Of a stretch of 13,432 nucleotides of DNA, positions 1-6,701 are shown one piece after another. Source of the DNA: Deltaproteobacteria bacterium. GTDB lineage: Bacteria > Desulfobacterota > Desulfobacteria > C00003060 > C00003106. The stretch covers positions 2,458-15,889 of the forward strand of contig JAFDAE010000026.1 of assembly GCA_019314005.1 (NCBI GenBank), written 5' to 3'. The number at the start of each line of letters is the position of its first letter. Positions within the stretch are counted from its first letter, which is position 1. The notes under the pieces were generated by a model, which saw only the letters and a program-made list of their open reading frames with translations, was not told the origin of the DNA and ran no database searches. The translations under genes and the position numbers were made by a program.

Positions 1-245
1 TTGTGTCAGGAGAGTATAACGTTGTCATACTGGATGAGGCGAATATCGCTGTTTATTACGGATTGTTTTCTGTCGAGGAATTGTTGGAGCTGATCGACTC
101 GAAGCCTGAGAATGTGGAGCTGGTTATCACCGGGAGATATGCTGACGAGAGAATCATTGAAAAGGCGGACCTTGTCACAGAGATGAAAGAGATAAAACAT
201 TATTATAAGCGGGGAGTTAAGGCGAGGACGGGGATTGAGAAGTGA
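1..245 (+). CDS. cobO: Cob(I)alamin adenosyltransferase, CobO/BtuR family, 3' end only
   Basis: This is the C-terminal ~80 residues of an enzyme that transfers the 5'-deoxyadenosyl group of ATP to cob(I)alamin, making adenosylcobalamin in the cytoplasm. Seen: the frame is open from the window edge (codons in phase with position 3) to TGA at 243-245. It carries the family's late motifs in order: VVILDEAN (the acidic strand after the P-loop half), ELVITGRYAD, and the closing VTEMKEIKHYYKRGVKARTGIEK region. The P-loop half lies outside the window. The full family protein is about 170-200 residues, so more than half is missing; the internal GTG at position 3 is a valine codon, not a start. The stop lies 4 bp before the earliest btuF start codon, which suggests a shared corrinoid salvage transcript with btuFCD. 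Confidence 0.88.
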   Translation, partial: VSGEYNVVILDEANIAVYYGLFSVEELLELIDSKPENVELVITGRYADERIIEKADLVTEMKEIKHYYKRGVKARTGIEK

Positions 246-249
246 TTAA

Positions 250-1374
250 GTGTTAAAGATATCTCTATTTTGGACACAGATGAACACAGATTATAAGGTT
301 ACTAAATATAAGGTTACGAGTTACGAGTTACGAGTTGCGAGTTTTATTTTTGTAACACGTAACGCGCAACGCGCAACCCGCAACGCTTATTTTGTATCAA
401 CAAGAATCTGCTTCCTAATAGCGATACTTGTCAACCTCTGTGTGCCTGTGTCCGTTGTTTCTGCCGATTCCGGGAGTGATTATGTTGAAATAGTCGATGA
501 CGTGGGGAGAAAGGTTCGGGTCAAGAAGTATCCGGACCGAATTGTTTCCCTGGCCCCGTCCAACACGGAGATCCTTTTTGCCCTGGGGCTGGGACACAAG
601 GTAGTAGGCGTGACCTCTTATTGCAACTTCCCTCCTGCGGCAGAAGCAAAGGAAAAAGTCGGCGGATTTTCAAATCCTGATATAGAAAAGATCATTGCGC
701 TTGCGCCGGACCTTCTGCTGGCCGACTCCCTCTGTTACAAGGAAGGGATTGTTGACAAGCTGGAGGGGAAAGGCCTGAGTACCATTGTGCTGGCCCCAGA
801 GACCCTGACAGGTGTGCTTCGAACTATACAGATGGTCGGGACGGTCACGGGGGAGCAACAAAGGACGGCTTGCTTAATAACGGATATGGAAGCCAGAATA
901 GGTGTTGTTACGAAGACAGTAAGCAAGGTGGGTTATACAAAAAAACCAAAGGTGCTTTATGTTACGTGGCATGATCCCGTATGGGCAGCGGGCAGCGGTA
1001 TTCTTATACACGATCTTATTGAAAGGGCAGGTGGTAGTAATGTCGCCGCTGATATGAAGGGCTGGAGAATTCTGAGCCTGGAAGAAGTTTTGAACAGGAA
1101 CCCTTCGGTCATTATTGTAAGTAGTGGGCATGGGAAAGCAAAAGGATTGCCGTTTACGTGGACACAAAATGAGCCTCGATTAAGCAATGTCGATGCCCGT
1201 AAGTTTGGAAGAGTTTATGACGTTGATGCCGATTTGGCAGGCCGTTTCGGGCCACGGATTGTGGAAGTCCTGGAGCAACTTGCGCATTACTTCCATCCGG
1301 ATGTTTTTGGGGAAGGCGACTATTCAGCCACGAATGACACGAATGGCCACGAATGGACAGAAAGTACTGAATAA
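250..1374 (+). CDS. btuF: Vitamin B12 ABC transporter, periplasmic substrate-binding protein
   Basis: This is the periplasmic cobalamin-binding protein that delivers corrinoid to BtuCD. Seen: after a hydrophobic segment (residues ~53-72, ending VVSA, a likely signal-peptide cleavage region) comes the BtuF/FecB-type domain, starting at DDVGRKVRVKKYPDRIVSLA and continuing with APSNTEILFALGLG, GFSNPDIEKIIALAPDLLLA and a second lobe ending at about residue 353. The start is uncertain. GTG 250 lies 4 bp after the cobO stop with a weak GAGAAG in front; ATG 280 is the only other reasonable start upstream of the signal segment. Either way, residues ~16-46 are encoded by an inverted heptamer repeat, giving an unusually long, basic n-region. 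The last ~17 residues (SATNDTNGHEW onward) and the stop codon are encoded by the repeat element that begins at 1322. The lipobox is not convincing around Cys64, so a soluble periplasmic protein is more likely than a lipoprotein. The family identity is sure, the exact substrate slightly less so. Confidence 0.88.
   Translation: MLKISLFWTQMNTDYKVTKYKVTSYELRVASFIFVTRNAQRATRNAYFVSTRICFLIAILVNLCVPVSVVSADSGSDYVEIVDDVGRKVRVKKYPDRIVSLAPSNTEILFALGLGHKVVGVTSYCNFPPAAEAKEKVGGFSNPDIEKIIALAPDLLLADSLCYKEGIVDKLEGKGLSTIVLAPETLTGVLRTIQMVGTVTGEQQRTACLITDMEARIGVVTKTVSKVGYTKKPKVLYVTWHDPVWAAGSGILIHDLIERAGGSNVAADMKGWRILSLEEVLNRNPSVIIVSSGHGKAKGLPFTWTQNEPRLSNVDARKFGRVYDVDADLAGRFGPRIVEVLEQLAHYFHPDVFGEGDYSATNDTNGHEWTESTE
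313..386. repeat. Inverted arrays of a 7-bp unit inside the btuF 5' end
   Basis: The left arm has three copies of GTTACGA and one GTTGCGA (313-340). After a 17-bp spacer, the right arm (358-386) has CGTAACG, CGCAACG, CGCAACC and CGCAACG. The right arm is the imperfect reverse complement of the left, so the whole can fold as a hairpin. The same heptamer family recurs at 8964-9080. Because the unit is 7 bp, three units give a 7-residue period in protein (seen as SYELRVA). The sequence just upstream (273-291) is a separate short direct repeat, ACACAGATGAACACAGAT. Here the repeat is read in frame as part of btuF. Confidence 0.85.
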
Positions 1375-1592
1375 GGATTTATTCAGGTTTGTCAGGTTCA
1401 AGGTGTAAGGTTCAGGGGTTCAAGGTTAAACTGATGAAAGAGAGGCTATATGAATGCGGAATCCGGTTCTTGCAACAGAGTTTTGAGAAAGCTCTATGCT
1501 GCCTTGTAAATGTGAAGAGAGCAAGGTGAACAACCGTGAACCTTGAACCGTGAACCCTTTTTTGCCGTATTCGTGTAAATTCGTGGCTGAGT
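1322..1592 (+). repeat. MITE-like repeat element, left copy (inverted partner at 3488-3758)
   Basis: This element runs from the end of btuF through the btuF-btuC gap. Its ends are imperfect inverted repeats: ATTCAGCCACGAAT at 1322 against ATTCGTGGCTGAGT at 1579-1592. Inside are a second pair of inverted motifs (GGTTCAAGGT types near 1395-1427, ACCTTGAACC types near 1533-1556) and a ~100-bp core. Positions 1376-1585 match the reverse complement of 3503-3727 at 206 of 210 bases, apart from a 15-bp block missing here. A 31-codon frame (1434-1529, beginning MKERLYECGIRF) exists in the core, but two of the three differences from the other copy within it change the amino acid, so coding is not supported. 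No transposase is present. The element supplies the btuF stop codon. Confidence 0.88.
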
Positions 1593-1612
1593 AGTTACCA
1601 GGGGGTATCGAG

Positions 1613-2671
1613 GTGTTGGATAAAGCACCAGAGAAATACGAGCAACAACGGAAAAAGCGAATAATTGCTATTGCCGTGCTGTTTCTTTTTATCCTTGTTC
1701 TCATACCCCTGATAACGACTATCGGGAGTGTCTCGATACCTTTTACTACGGTATGGAACGTATTGCTTTCCAAGCTCTCCTTTGTAAAAGAGAATTCTTC
1801 CGTTATTATTCCTTCTAATATAACAACGATTGTATTCGATATCCGTCTTCCGAGGATTCTTTTGGCAGGTCTTGTGGGAGGGGCACTTGCGGTAGCAGGG
1901 GCGACATACCAGGGACTTTTCAGAAATCCTCTGGCAGATCCCTATCTGCTCGGGGTATCCCAGGGAGCGGCTTTAGGAGCTACTATCAGCTTTTTTGCGC
2001 CGTCTATTGTGTTTGGGACCGGCGCTACCCCTTTATTTGCTTTTATAGGGGCCATTATTGCTGTTGCAGTCGTTTATCTCCTTGCGAGAGTTGACAGGGC
2101 ACTCCCGGTAACGACTTTGATCTTGGCCGGGGTGGCCTTAGGCGCTTTTCTTGCCGCTGTGACTTCGTATCTCATGCTTATTTCCGGCGAACAACTCCAT
2201 GGGATTATTTTGTGGCTCATGGGAGGATTTTGGATGACGGAATGGGAGGAGGTCTGGACGGCTTTGCCCCTTATCGTATGCGGAGTAACCGTGATTATTC
2301 TGCTCTCACGGCCACTCAACATAATGCAATTAGATGAGGAACAGGCACGGCAGCTTGGAATTAACGTGGAAAGAGTGAAGATTATAATGCTGATTGCAGC
2401 ATCACTTGTGACTGCAGCAGCAGTTTGCTTCTGTGGGATTATCGGATTTGTAGGGATTATTGTTCCGCATATGGTTCGGCTTGTATGGGGGCCTGACTAT
2501 CGATTCCTGATCCCCCTTTCCACCTTGACCGGCGCTATATTCCTTATGATGGCGGATGCCGTGGCACGGAGCGCATTTTCGCAGGAGATTCCCATAGGGA
2601 TCATTACCGCATTTTGCGGAGCGCCGTTTTTTTTATTTATTTTACGGAAAAGGAAGAAGACACTTTTTTAG
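1613..2671 (+). CDS. btuC: Vitamin B12 ABC transporter, permease (FecCD family)
   Basis: This is the inner-membrane permease of the cobalamin importer, which works as a dimer with two BtuD subunits and receives substrate from BtuF. At 352 residues it is normal family length, with about ten hydrophobic segments beginning at residue ~17. FecCD landmarks seen: DIRLPRILLAGLVGGALAVAG (residues ~76-96), RNPLADPYLLGVSQGAALGA (~104-123), the coupling-region sequence GIIGFVGIIVPHMVRL (~275-290) that contacts the ATPase, and the terminal EIPIGIITAFCGAPFFLFIL. GTG 1613 is chosen because AGGGGGT lies about 6 bp upstream; TTG 1616 is a fallback. The gene begins 20 bp after the end of the repeat element at 1322-1592, which separates it from btuF. 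It is followed by btuD after only 3 bp. Iron-siderophore permeases look alike, but the cobO and btuF neighbours favour corrinoid. Confidence 0.92.
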   Translation: MLDKAPEKYEQQRKKRIIAIAVLFLFILVLIPLITTIGSVSIPFTTVWNVLLSKLSFVKENSSVIIPSNITTIVFDIRLPRILLAGLVGGALAVAGATYQGLFRNPLADPYLLGVSQGAALGATISFFAPSIVFGTGATPLFAFIGAIIAVAVVYLLARVDRALPVTTLILAGVALGAFLAAVTSYLMLISGEQLHGIILWLMGGFWMTEWEEVWTALPLIVCGVTVIILLSRPLNIMQLDEEQARQLGINVERVKIIMLIAASLVTAAAVCFCGIIGFVGIIVPHMVRLVWGPDYRFLIPLSTLTGAIFLMMADAVARSAFSQEIPIGIITAFCGAPFFLFILRKRKKTLF

Positions 2672-2674
2672 GAA

Positions 2675-3448
2675 ATGGTTACACTCGACAACATAACCCT
2701 TAGTTACAACGGCTCTCCTATTTTGAAGGGCATCTCATTTACCGCCCCTCGCGGCCGGATTCTGGGGATTATCGGACCGAATGGCTCCGGCAAGTCAACC
2801 CTAATACGAGCGATCAGCCGGGTCATACAGCCTGACACGGGGCGGATACTCATCGGCGGTCAGGATTTGAGAAAAATGAGAGCAAAAGAGGTGGCCCGGC
2901 TGGTTGCAGTGGTACCGCAGAATCCTGATTTGCCGAAGATGATCACAGCGTTTGAGCTGGTTCTGATGGGGCGCACTCCGCATCTGGGACTTTTGCGGAA
3001 TGAGGGAGAAGGCGATTTTGTAATGGTCCGGGAGGCTATGGAGGCGACAAGAACATATGATTACGCAGGAAGACAGCTTGGCAAGCTTTCCGGAGGAGAA
3101 CTGCAAAAAGTCACCATTGCCCGAGCCTTGGCACAGGAGCCCGAAGTATTGCTGTTAGATGAACCAACCGCTTATTTAGACATCAATCACCAAGGAGAAA
3201 TTCTGAACCTGGTGAGGCATCTCTGCACACGGAAAGACCTGACAGTTATCGTTGCCCTTCACGATCTGAATCTGGCCGCTCAATATTGTGACAGGCTTAT
3301 TATGTTGAGCAGTGGCGAGATATATGTCGAGGGGACGCCGCGAGAAGTGCTTGTTGAAGAAAATATTAAGGAAGTTTACGGAACCAGGGTGCATGTTTTC
3401 CCTCATCCCGTGAACCAATCACCTACAGTATTAATTGCTGCCGACTAA
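2675..3448 (+). CDS. btuD: Vitamin B12 ABC transporter, ATP-binding protein
   Basis: This is the cytoplasmic ATPase that powers BtuC. All ABC motifs are intact: Walker A GPNGSGKST (34-42), Q-loop Gln82 in VVPQNP, signature LSGGE (138-142), Walker B LLLDEP with Asp162/Glu163, D-loop YLD (167-169), and switch His196 in VALHDLN. Its 257 residues match FepC/BtuD-type importer ATPases, which carry a short C-terminal extension after the fold. ATG 2675 follows the btuC stop by 3 bp; AGGA overlaps that stop, so translation is probably coupled to btuC. Immediately downstream lies the second inverted copy of the repeat element, with no separate terminator visible. Substrate specificity is inferred from the neighbours. 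Confidence 0.92.
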   Translation: MVTLDNITLSYNGSPILKGISFTAPRGRILGIIGPNGSGKSTLIRAISRVIQPDTGRILIGGQDLRKMRAKEVARLVAVVPQNPDLPKMITAFELVLMGRTPHLGLLRNEGEGDFVMVREAMEATRTYDYAGRQLGKLSGGELQKVTIARALAQEPEVLLLDEPTAYLDINHQGEILNLVRHLCTRKDLTVIVALHDLNLAAQYCDRLIMLSSGEIYVEGTPREVLVEENIKEVYGTRVHVFPHPVNQSPTVLIAAD

Positions 3449-3487
3449 AAATTAGCTGTTTAGCCACGAATGAACGCGAATTTAGTG

Positions 3488-3758
3488 TTTAGCCACGAAT
3501 GACACGAATTTACACGAATACGGCAAAAAAGGGTTCACGGTTCAAGGTTCACGGTTGTTCGCCTTGCTCTCTTCACACTTACAAGGCAGCATAGAGCTTT
3601 CTCACAACTCTGTTGCAAGAACCGGATTCCGCATTCGTATAGCCTCTCTTTCATCAGTTTAACCTTGAACCCGTAAACCGTGAACCCCTGAACCTTACAC
3701 CTTGAACCTGACAAACCTGAATAAATCTTTATACAGATTTTTTTTAATTCGTGGCTGA
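3488..3758 (-). repeat. MITE-like repeat element, right copy (inverted relative to 1322-1592)
   Basis: This element fills most of the 328-bp gap between btuD and the receiver gene. Read on the - strand it repeats 1376-1585 almost base for base. The differences are four substitutions, a 15-bp block present only here (the motif GGTTTACGGGTTC and its edges, near 3670-3684), and an extra 9-bp step near the outer end. Its ends are again GCCACGAAT / ATTCGTGGC. Just outside, 3469-3488 holds another partial copy of the end motif (TTTAGCCACGAATGAACGCG), so the outer end is partly duplicated in tandem. No protein can be supported here. Confidence 0.88.
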
Positions 3759-3776
3759 ACAATTATAAAAATTTGA

Positions 3777-4565
3777 TCATTGTTGGAGATTAGATGCAAA
3801 GCCGGCGATAAGATTTTTCATGCCCTGCACATTAAATGGTTTACAGAGATAGCCATTGGCTCCGGCTTCCATTGCTTGCTCAATATCATTCAATCTTTCG
3901 GACGTTACCATTGCGACAAATAGCTCTTTATAGCGCTTTCTTATACTACGAACAAATTCCAGGCCGTTCATCCTGGGCATGTTCCAGTCCGTTAGTACCA
4001 GGTCCACGTCGTTCTTCCTGAGCTTCTCCAATCCCTCTATTCCATCCGCTGCTTCAAAAAGGTTTTCTATGCCAATACCTGTCAAAATGTTCCTGATCAT
4101 CTTTCGCATGATACTGGAATCATCTACAATAAGGACATTGTTGATCGGGCGTTTTTCTGAATCCTGTTGCTCGGCGCTGTCCGACTCGGGCAAGAGATCC
4201 TCTATCGCTTTTTTTATATTTGTAACCAGTTTTTGATCCTTGTGGACATAATGATCAGCGCCGGCGTCTGCTGCTTTGCGCAATACCATGTCTTCATCAT
4301 GAGCGCTCATTATTATTATGGGCATTCCGGCAAAATCAGGTATCATTTTAAGTACGAAACAAAGATCATAGCCGTTTATGTGGCCAACCTCTACCCCTGT
4401 TATCAGGAGATCGGGCCCCCACTTAATGATTCTCAGAAGTGCTCTGGCGGCCACGGTCGCTGTTTCAACCGAAGTGGAGCTGTTTTCGAGATGAGAACGT
4501 AATATTTTGGTATACATTTGTGAACTGTCCAAAATAAAAATCTTCTTTTTCTTCACCAAATCCAT
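3777..4565 (-). CDS. Tandem receiver (CheY-like) protein; first receiver lacks the phosphoacceptor Asp
   Basis: This is a 262-residue cytoplasmic signalling protein made of two CheY-type receiver domains joined by a ~15-residue polar linker (about 126-140), with no output domain. The C-terminal receiver (~141-260) has every active-site residue: Asp148/Asp149, phosphoacceptor Asp193 in LTDWNMPRMNG, Thr221, Tyr239 and Lys242 in CKPF. It looks like a true CheY. The N-terminal receiver (~7-122) keeps Asp13, Ser87 and Lys109, but the phosphoacceptor position is Gly57 (LLITGVEVG), so it should not be phosphorylated in the usual way. ATG 4565 has GAGG about 6 bp upstream; a possible -10 (TATAAA on the - strand) lies at 4588-4593. 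The gene stands alone. cheR is about 2 kb away on the same strand, beyond uvrC, so a role in a chemosensory pathway is plausible but unproven. Confidence 0.9.
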   Translation of the reverse strand: MDLVKKKKIFILDSSQMYTKILRSHLENSSTSVETATVAARALLRIIKWGPDLLITGVEVGHINGYDLCFVLKMIPDFAGMPIIIMSAHDEDMVLRKAADAGADHYVHKDQKLVTNIKKAIEDLLPESDSAEQQDSEKRPINNVLIVDDSSIMRKMIRNILTGIGIENLFEAADGIEGLEKLRKNDVDLVLTDWNMPRMNGLEFVRSIRKRYKELFVAMVTSERLNDIEQAMEAGANGYLCKPFNVQGMKNLIAGFASNLQQ

Positions 4566-4614
4566 GAGATCCTCATCTTACAGATTTTTTATAGGCTTTG
4601 CTCCCACTCTCCTA

Positions 4615-4779
4615 TAGGAGGCTGTCCGAGAATTCTGATCTTACTGCAAAAGCGTGAGAAACGGCCCAAATTTCCGCAAGTTTTCGTCAAATAGGCCTGC
4701 TATTCTCCTCAAATTTGCGAAAATTTTGTCTCGTTCTCATTCTTTTTCGTTACGGACATAATTCTCGGACAGCCTCCTA
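4615..4779. repeat. 165-bp palindromic element with perfect 20-bp terminal inverted repeats
   Basis: Both ends read TAGGAGGCTGTCCGAGAATT inward (4615-4634, and the reverse complement at 4760-4779). The rest continues as an imperfect palindrome to a symmetric centre at 4690-4704 (AATAG-GCCTG-CTATT). Aligned without gaps, the two 80-base arms agree at about 59 positions, so the whole element can form one long hairpin. It sits between the divergent receiver gene and uvrC, taking up just over half of their 300-bp gap. Flanking bases (CTCCTA on the left; CTAGGGAG on the right) resemble each other inverted, so the ends may reach a few bases further. It has no coding capacity and looks like a non-autonomous element using transposase-type ends. 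Confidence 0.9.
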
Positions 4780-4794
4780 GGGAGAACTCTTAAC

Positions 4795-4824
4795 TTAATG
4801 ACATCGCACCTTTTTTAGTATAAT
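4795..4824 (+). promoter_or_regulatory. Putative sigma-70 type promoter of uvrC
   Basis: A perfect TATAAT lies at 4819-4824, with TTAATG as a weak -35 at 4795-4800 (18-bp spacer). It stands 41 bp before the uvrC start, in a very AT-rich stretch (4811-4860). It lies just outside the 165-bp palindrome, so that element would sit directly upstream of the promoter. The leader shows no clear Shine-Dalgarno sequence. Confidence 0.45.
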
Positions 4825-4865
4825 ATATAATAATAGTTATATTTTAGCAATAATTTTCAGTAGAA

Positions 4866-6692
4866 ATGAATTCAAAACCCTCACAACAATTAGCTGACTT
4901 GCCCTCCCAGCCCGGTGTCTATCTGATGAAGGACAAATCGGGAAAGGTGCTCTATGTTGGGAAAGCACGTGACCTGAAAAAACGCGTCTCATCGTATTTT
5001 AAGGATGCGGGGGTGAAGGACTTAAAGACAGAGGTACTTGTCGGCAAGATCGACCATTTTGACACTATCATTACCGGTAGTGAAAAAGAGGCTATACTCC
5101 TGGAATCAAATCTTATCAAGCGATACCGGCCTCGTTACAATGTCATCCTCCGGGATGACAAAAATTACCCTTCCCTCCGTTTGGATATTAACAACCCTTT
5201 CCCCCGACTTTCTATCGTAAGGAAATTTAAAAAAGACGGAGCCCTCTATTTTGGTCCTTTTGCTTCGGCTCATGCTGTGCGGGAGACATTGAAGCTGATC
5301 TATCGCACATTTAAAATCAGACGGTGTAAATCAATCAAAGTGCAACCCCGAACACGCCCGTGCATTAACTACGAGATGGGAACATGCTCAGGGGCCTGTG
5401 CCGGTCTGATCTCTCAGGAAGATTACCGGAGGGGAGTAAATGACTTGATCCTTTTTTTAAAAGGGCGTAGCAGAGCGGTTATTGAAGACCTCAAGATTCG
5501 GATGATGAAAGCGGCAGAGACCCATAATTTTGAGGCGGCAGCGGCCTTGAGAGATAAGATGTTTGCGTTGGAAAAGACCCTTGAAAAACAGGTAATGGTT
5601 ATTCCCGACTTTAAGGATAGAGATATCCTGGGGATAACTCGCAGCAACGCGATGGCGGTAGTAACTGTTCTATTTGTCAGGGGGGGAAGACTCCTTGGGA
5701 GCTATGATTTTTTCTTTAAGAATATACAGGTGGGGGTTAGTGAGGTTATAGAGTCTTTTTTAAAGCAATATTATGGGAAAGACAGATTTGTCCCTGATGA
5801 AATTTTTTTGCCCGCATTTTTGGAAGAGACTGCCTTACTGGAGAAATGGTTGAGCGGTGAGAAGGGGCGAAAGGTTTCTATACTCATGCCACAGCGTGGT
5901 GAAAAAAAACGGTTGGTCCGGATGGCCTGCCGGAACTCACAACATGCTATAGAGACACGCGCAGCGGCCGCCTCGGACGAGATCAGTTTTTTAGAACGAT
6001 TACGCCGGCATTTGAGGCTTTCACATGTTCCGGAACGAATCGAATGCTTTGATCTTTCTAGCCTGGCTGGCTCAGAACCGGTTGGCGCGATGGTGGTATT
6101 TGATGGGATGAATCCGAATAAATCCGCTTATCGCAAGTTCAGAATCAAATCTGCCGAAGGTTTGGACGATTATGGTATGTTGTATGAGGTCATGAATCGG
6201 CGGTACAGCAAGGGAGACGCTGAAGAACAGTTTCCCGATCTCCTTATGGTTGATGGGGGGAAGGGGCAGCTTTCCGTTGCGGTAAACGTTCTTAAGGAGT
6301 TGGGGCTCTATGGCCGGTTTGACCTACTATCGATTGCAAAAAGAGATAAGGATCGAGGCGAGACAGAGGATAAGATTTTTAAACCGGGTCGAAAAAATCC
6401 GGTTACATTCGGCAAAGCTCGAGATCTTTTACTTTTCCTTCAACGTGTTCGTGATGAGGCACACAGGTTTGTAATATCATATCACCGCAAGCGTCGAGCA
6501 ATGGGGTACAAAAGGTCTGTATTGGATACCATCCCTGGCGTGGGAAAGAAACGAAAACATCTTTTATTAAGGCATATGGGAAGTCTTGGGCAGATCAAGA
6601 AAGCAACGGTCAAAGACCTGCTAAAGACGCCGGGGATTAACCGCAAGGTCGCCGAAGAGATCGTTCGGGTTTTTGCAGAGAGGTCCTTTTAA
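4866..6692 (+). CDS. uvrC: Excinuclease ABC subunit C
   Basis: This is the dual-incision nuclease of nucleotide excision repair; it joins the UvrB-DNA complex and cuts on both sides of the lesion. At 608 residues it is full length. Domains seen: GIY-YIG nuclease (residues ~14-95, with PGVYLM and VLYVGKARDLKKRVSSYF); four cysteines at 154, 166, 174 and 178, a pattern I recall as the [4Fe-4S]-binding set of E. coli UvrC; UVR motif for UvrB contact (~206-240, THNFEAAAALRDKM); RNase H-like endonuclease with Asp396 (FDLSS), Asp463 (MVDGGKGQL) and His533 (EAHRF); and a tandem helix-hairpin-helix (~551-605, IPGVGKKRK and TPGINRK). All key residues are present. ATG 4866 places the GIY-YIG domain at the usual distance. 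It is a single gene between oppositely oriented neighbours; its stop is only 9 bp from that of cheR. Confidence 0.97.
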   Translation: MNSKPSQQLADLPSQPGVYLMKDKSGKVLYVGKARDLKKRVSSYFKDAGVKDLKTEVLVGKIDHFDTIITGSEKEAILLESNLIKRYRPRYNVILRDDKNYPSLRLDINNPFPRLSIVRKFKKDGALYFGPFASAHAVRETLKLIYRTFKIRRCKSIKVQPRTRPCINYEMGTCSGACAGLISQEDYRRGVNDLILFLKGRSRAVIEDLKIRMMKAAETHNFEAAAALRDKMFALEKTLEKQVMVIPDFKDRDILGITRSNAMAVVTVLFVRGGRLLGSYDFFFKNIQVGVSEVIESFLKQYYGKDRFVPDEIFLPAFLEETALLEKWLSGEKGRKVSILMPQRGEKKRLVRMACRNSQHAIETRAAAASDEISFLERLRRHLRLSHVPERIECFDLSSLAGSEPVGAMVVFDGMNPNKSAYRKFRIKSAEGLDDYGMLYEVMNRRYSKGDAEEQFPDLLMVDGGKGQLSVAVNVLKELGLYGRFDLLSIAKRDKDRGETEDKIFKPGRKNPVTFGKARDLLLFLQRVRDEAHRFVISYHRKRRAMGYKRSVLDTIPGVGKKRKHLLLRHMGSLGQIKKATVKDLLKTPGINRKVAEEIVRVFAERSF

Positions 6693-6701
6693 ATGAATTG
6701 A

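Noticed and set aside
1..250. Cobalamin riboswitch for the btu genes
   Set aside because: No B12-box-like sequence or long structured leader was seen; if present it would lie upstream of cobO, outside the window.
313..386. Possible CRISPR array
   Set aside because: The repeats are 7 bp, directly contiguous and arranged in inverted arms, with no unique spacers and no cas genes.
1434..1529. 31-codon reading frame in the left repeat element, longer relative on the - strand at 3535-3762
   Set aside because: Two of three substitutions in the shared frame are non-synonymous, the frame runs into low-complexity repeat ends, and no family is recognised.
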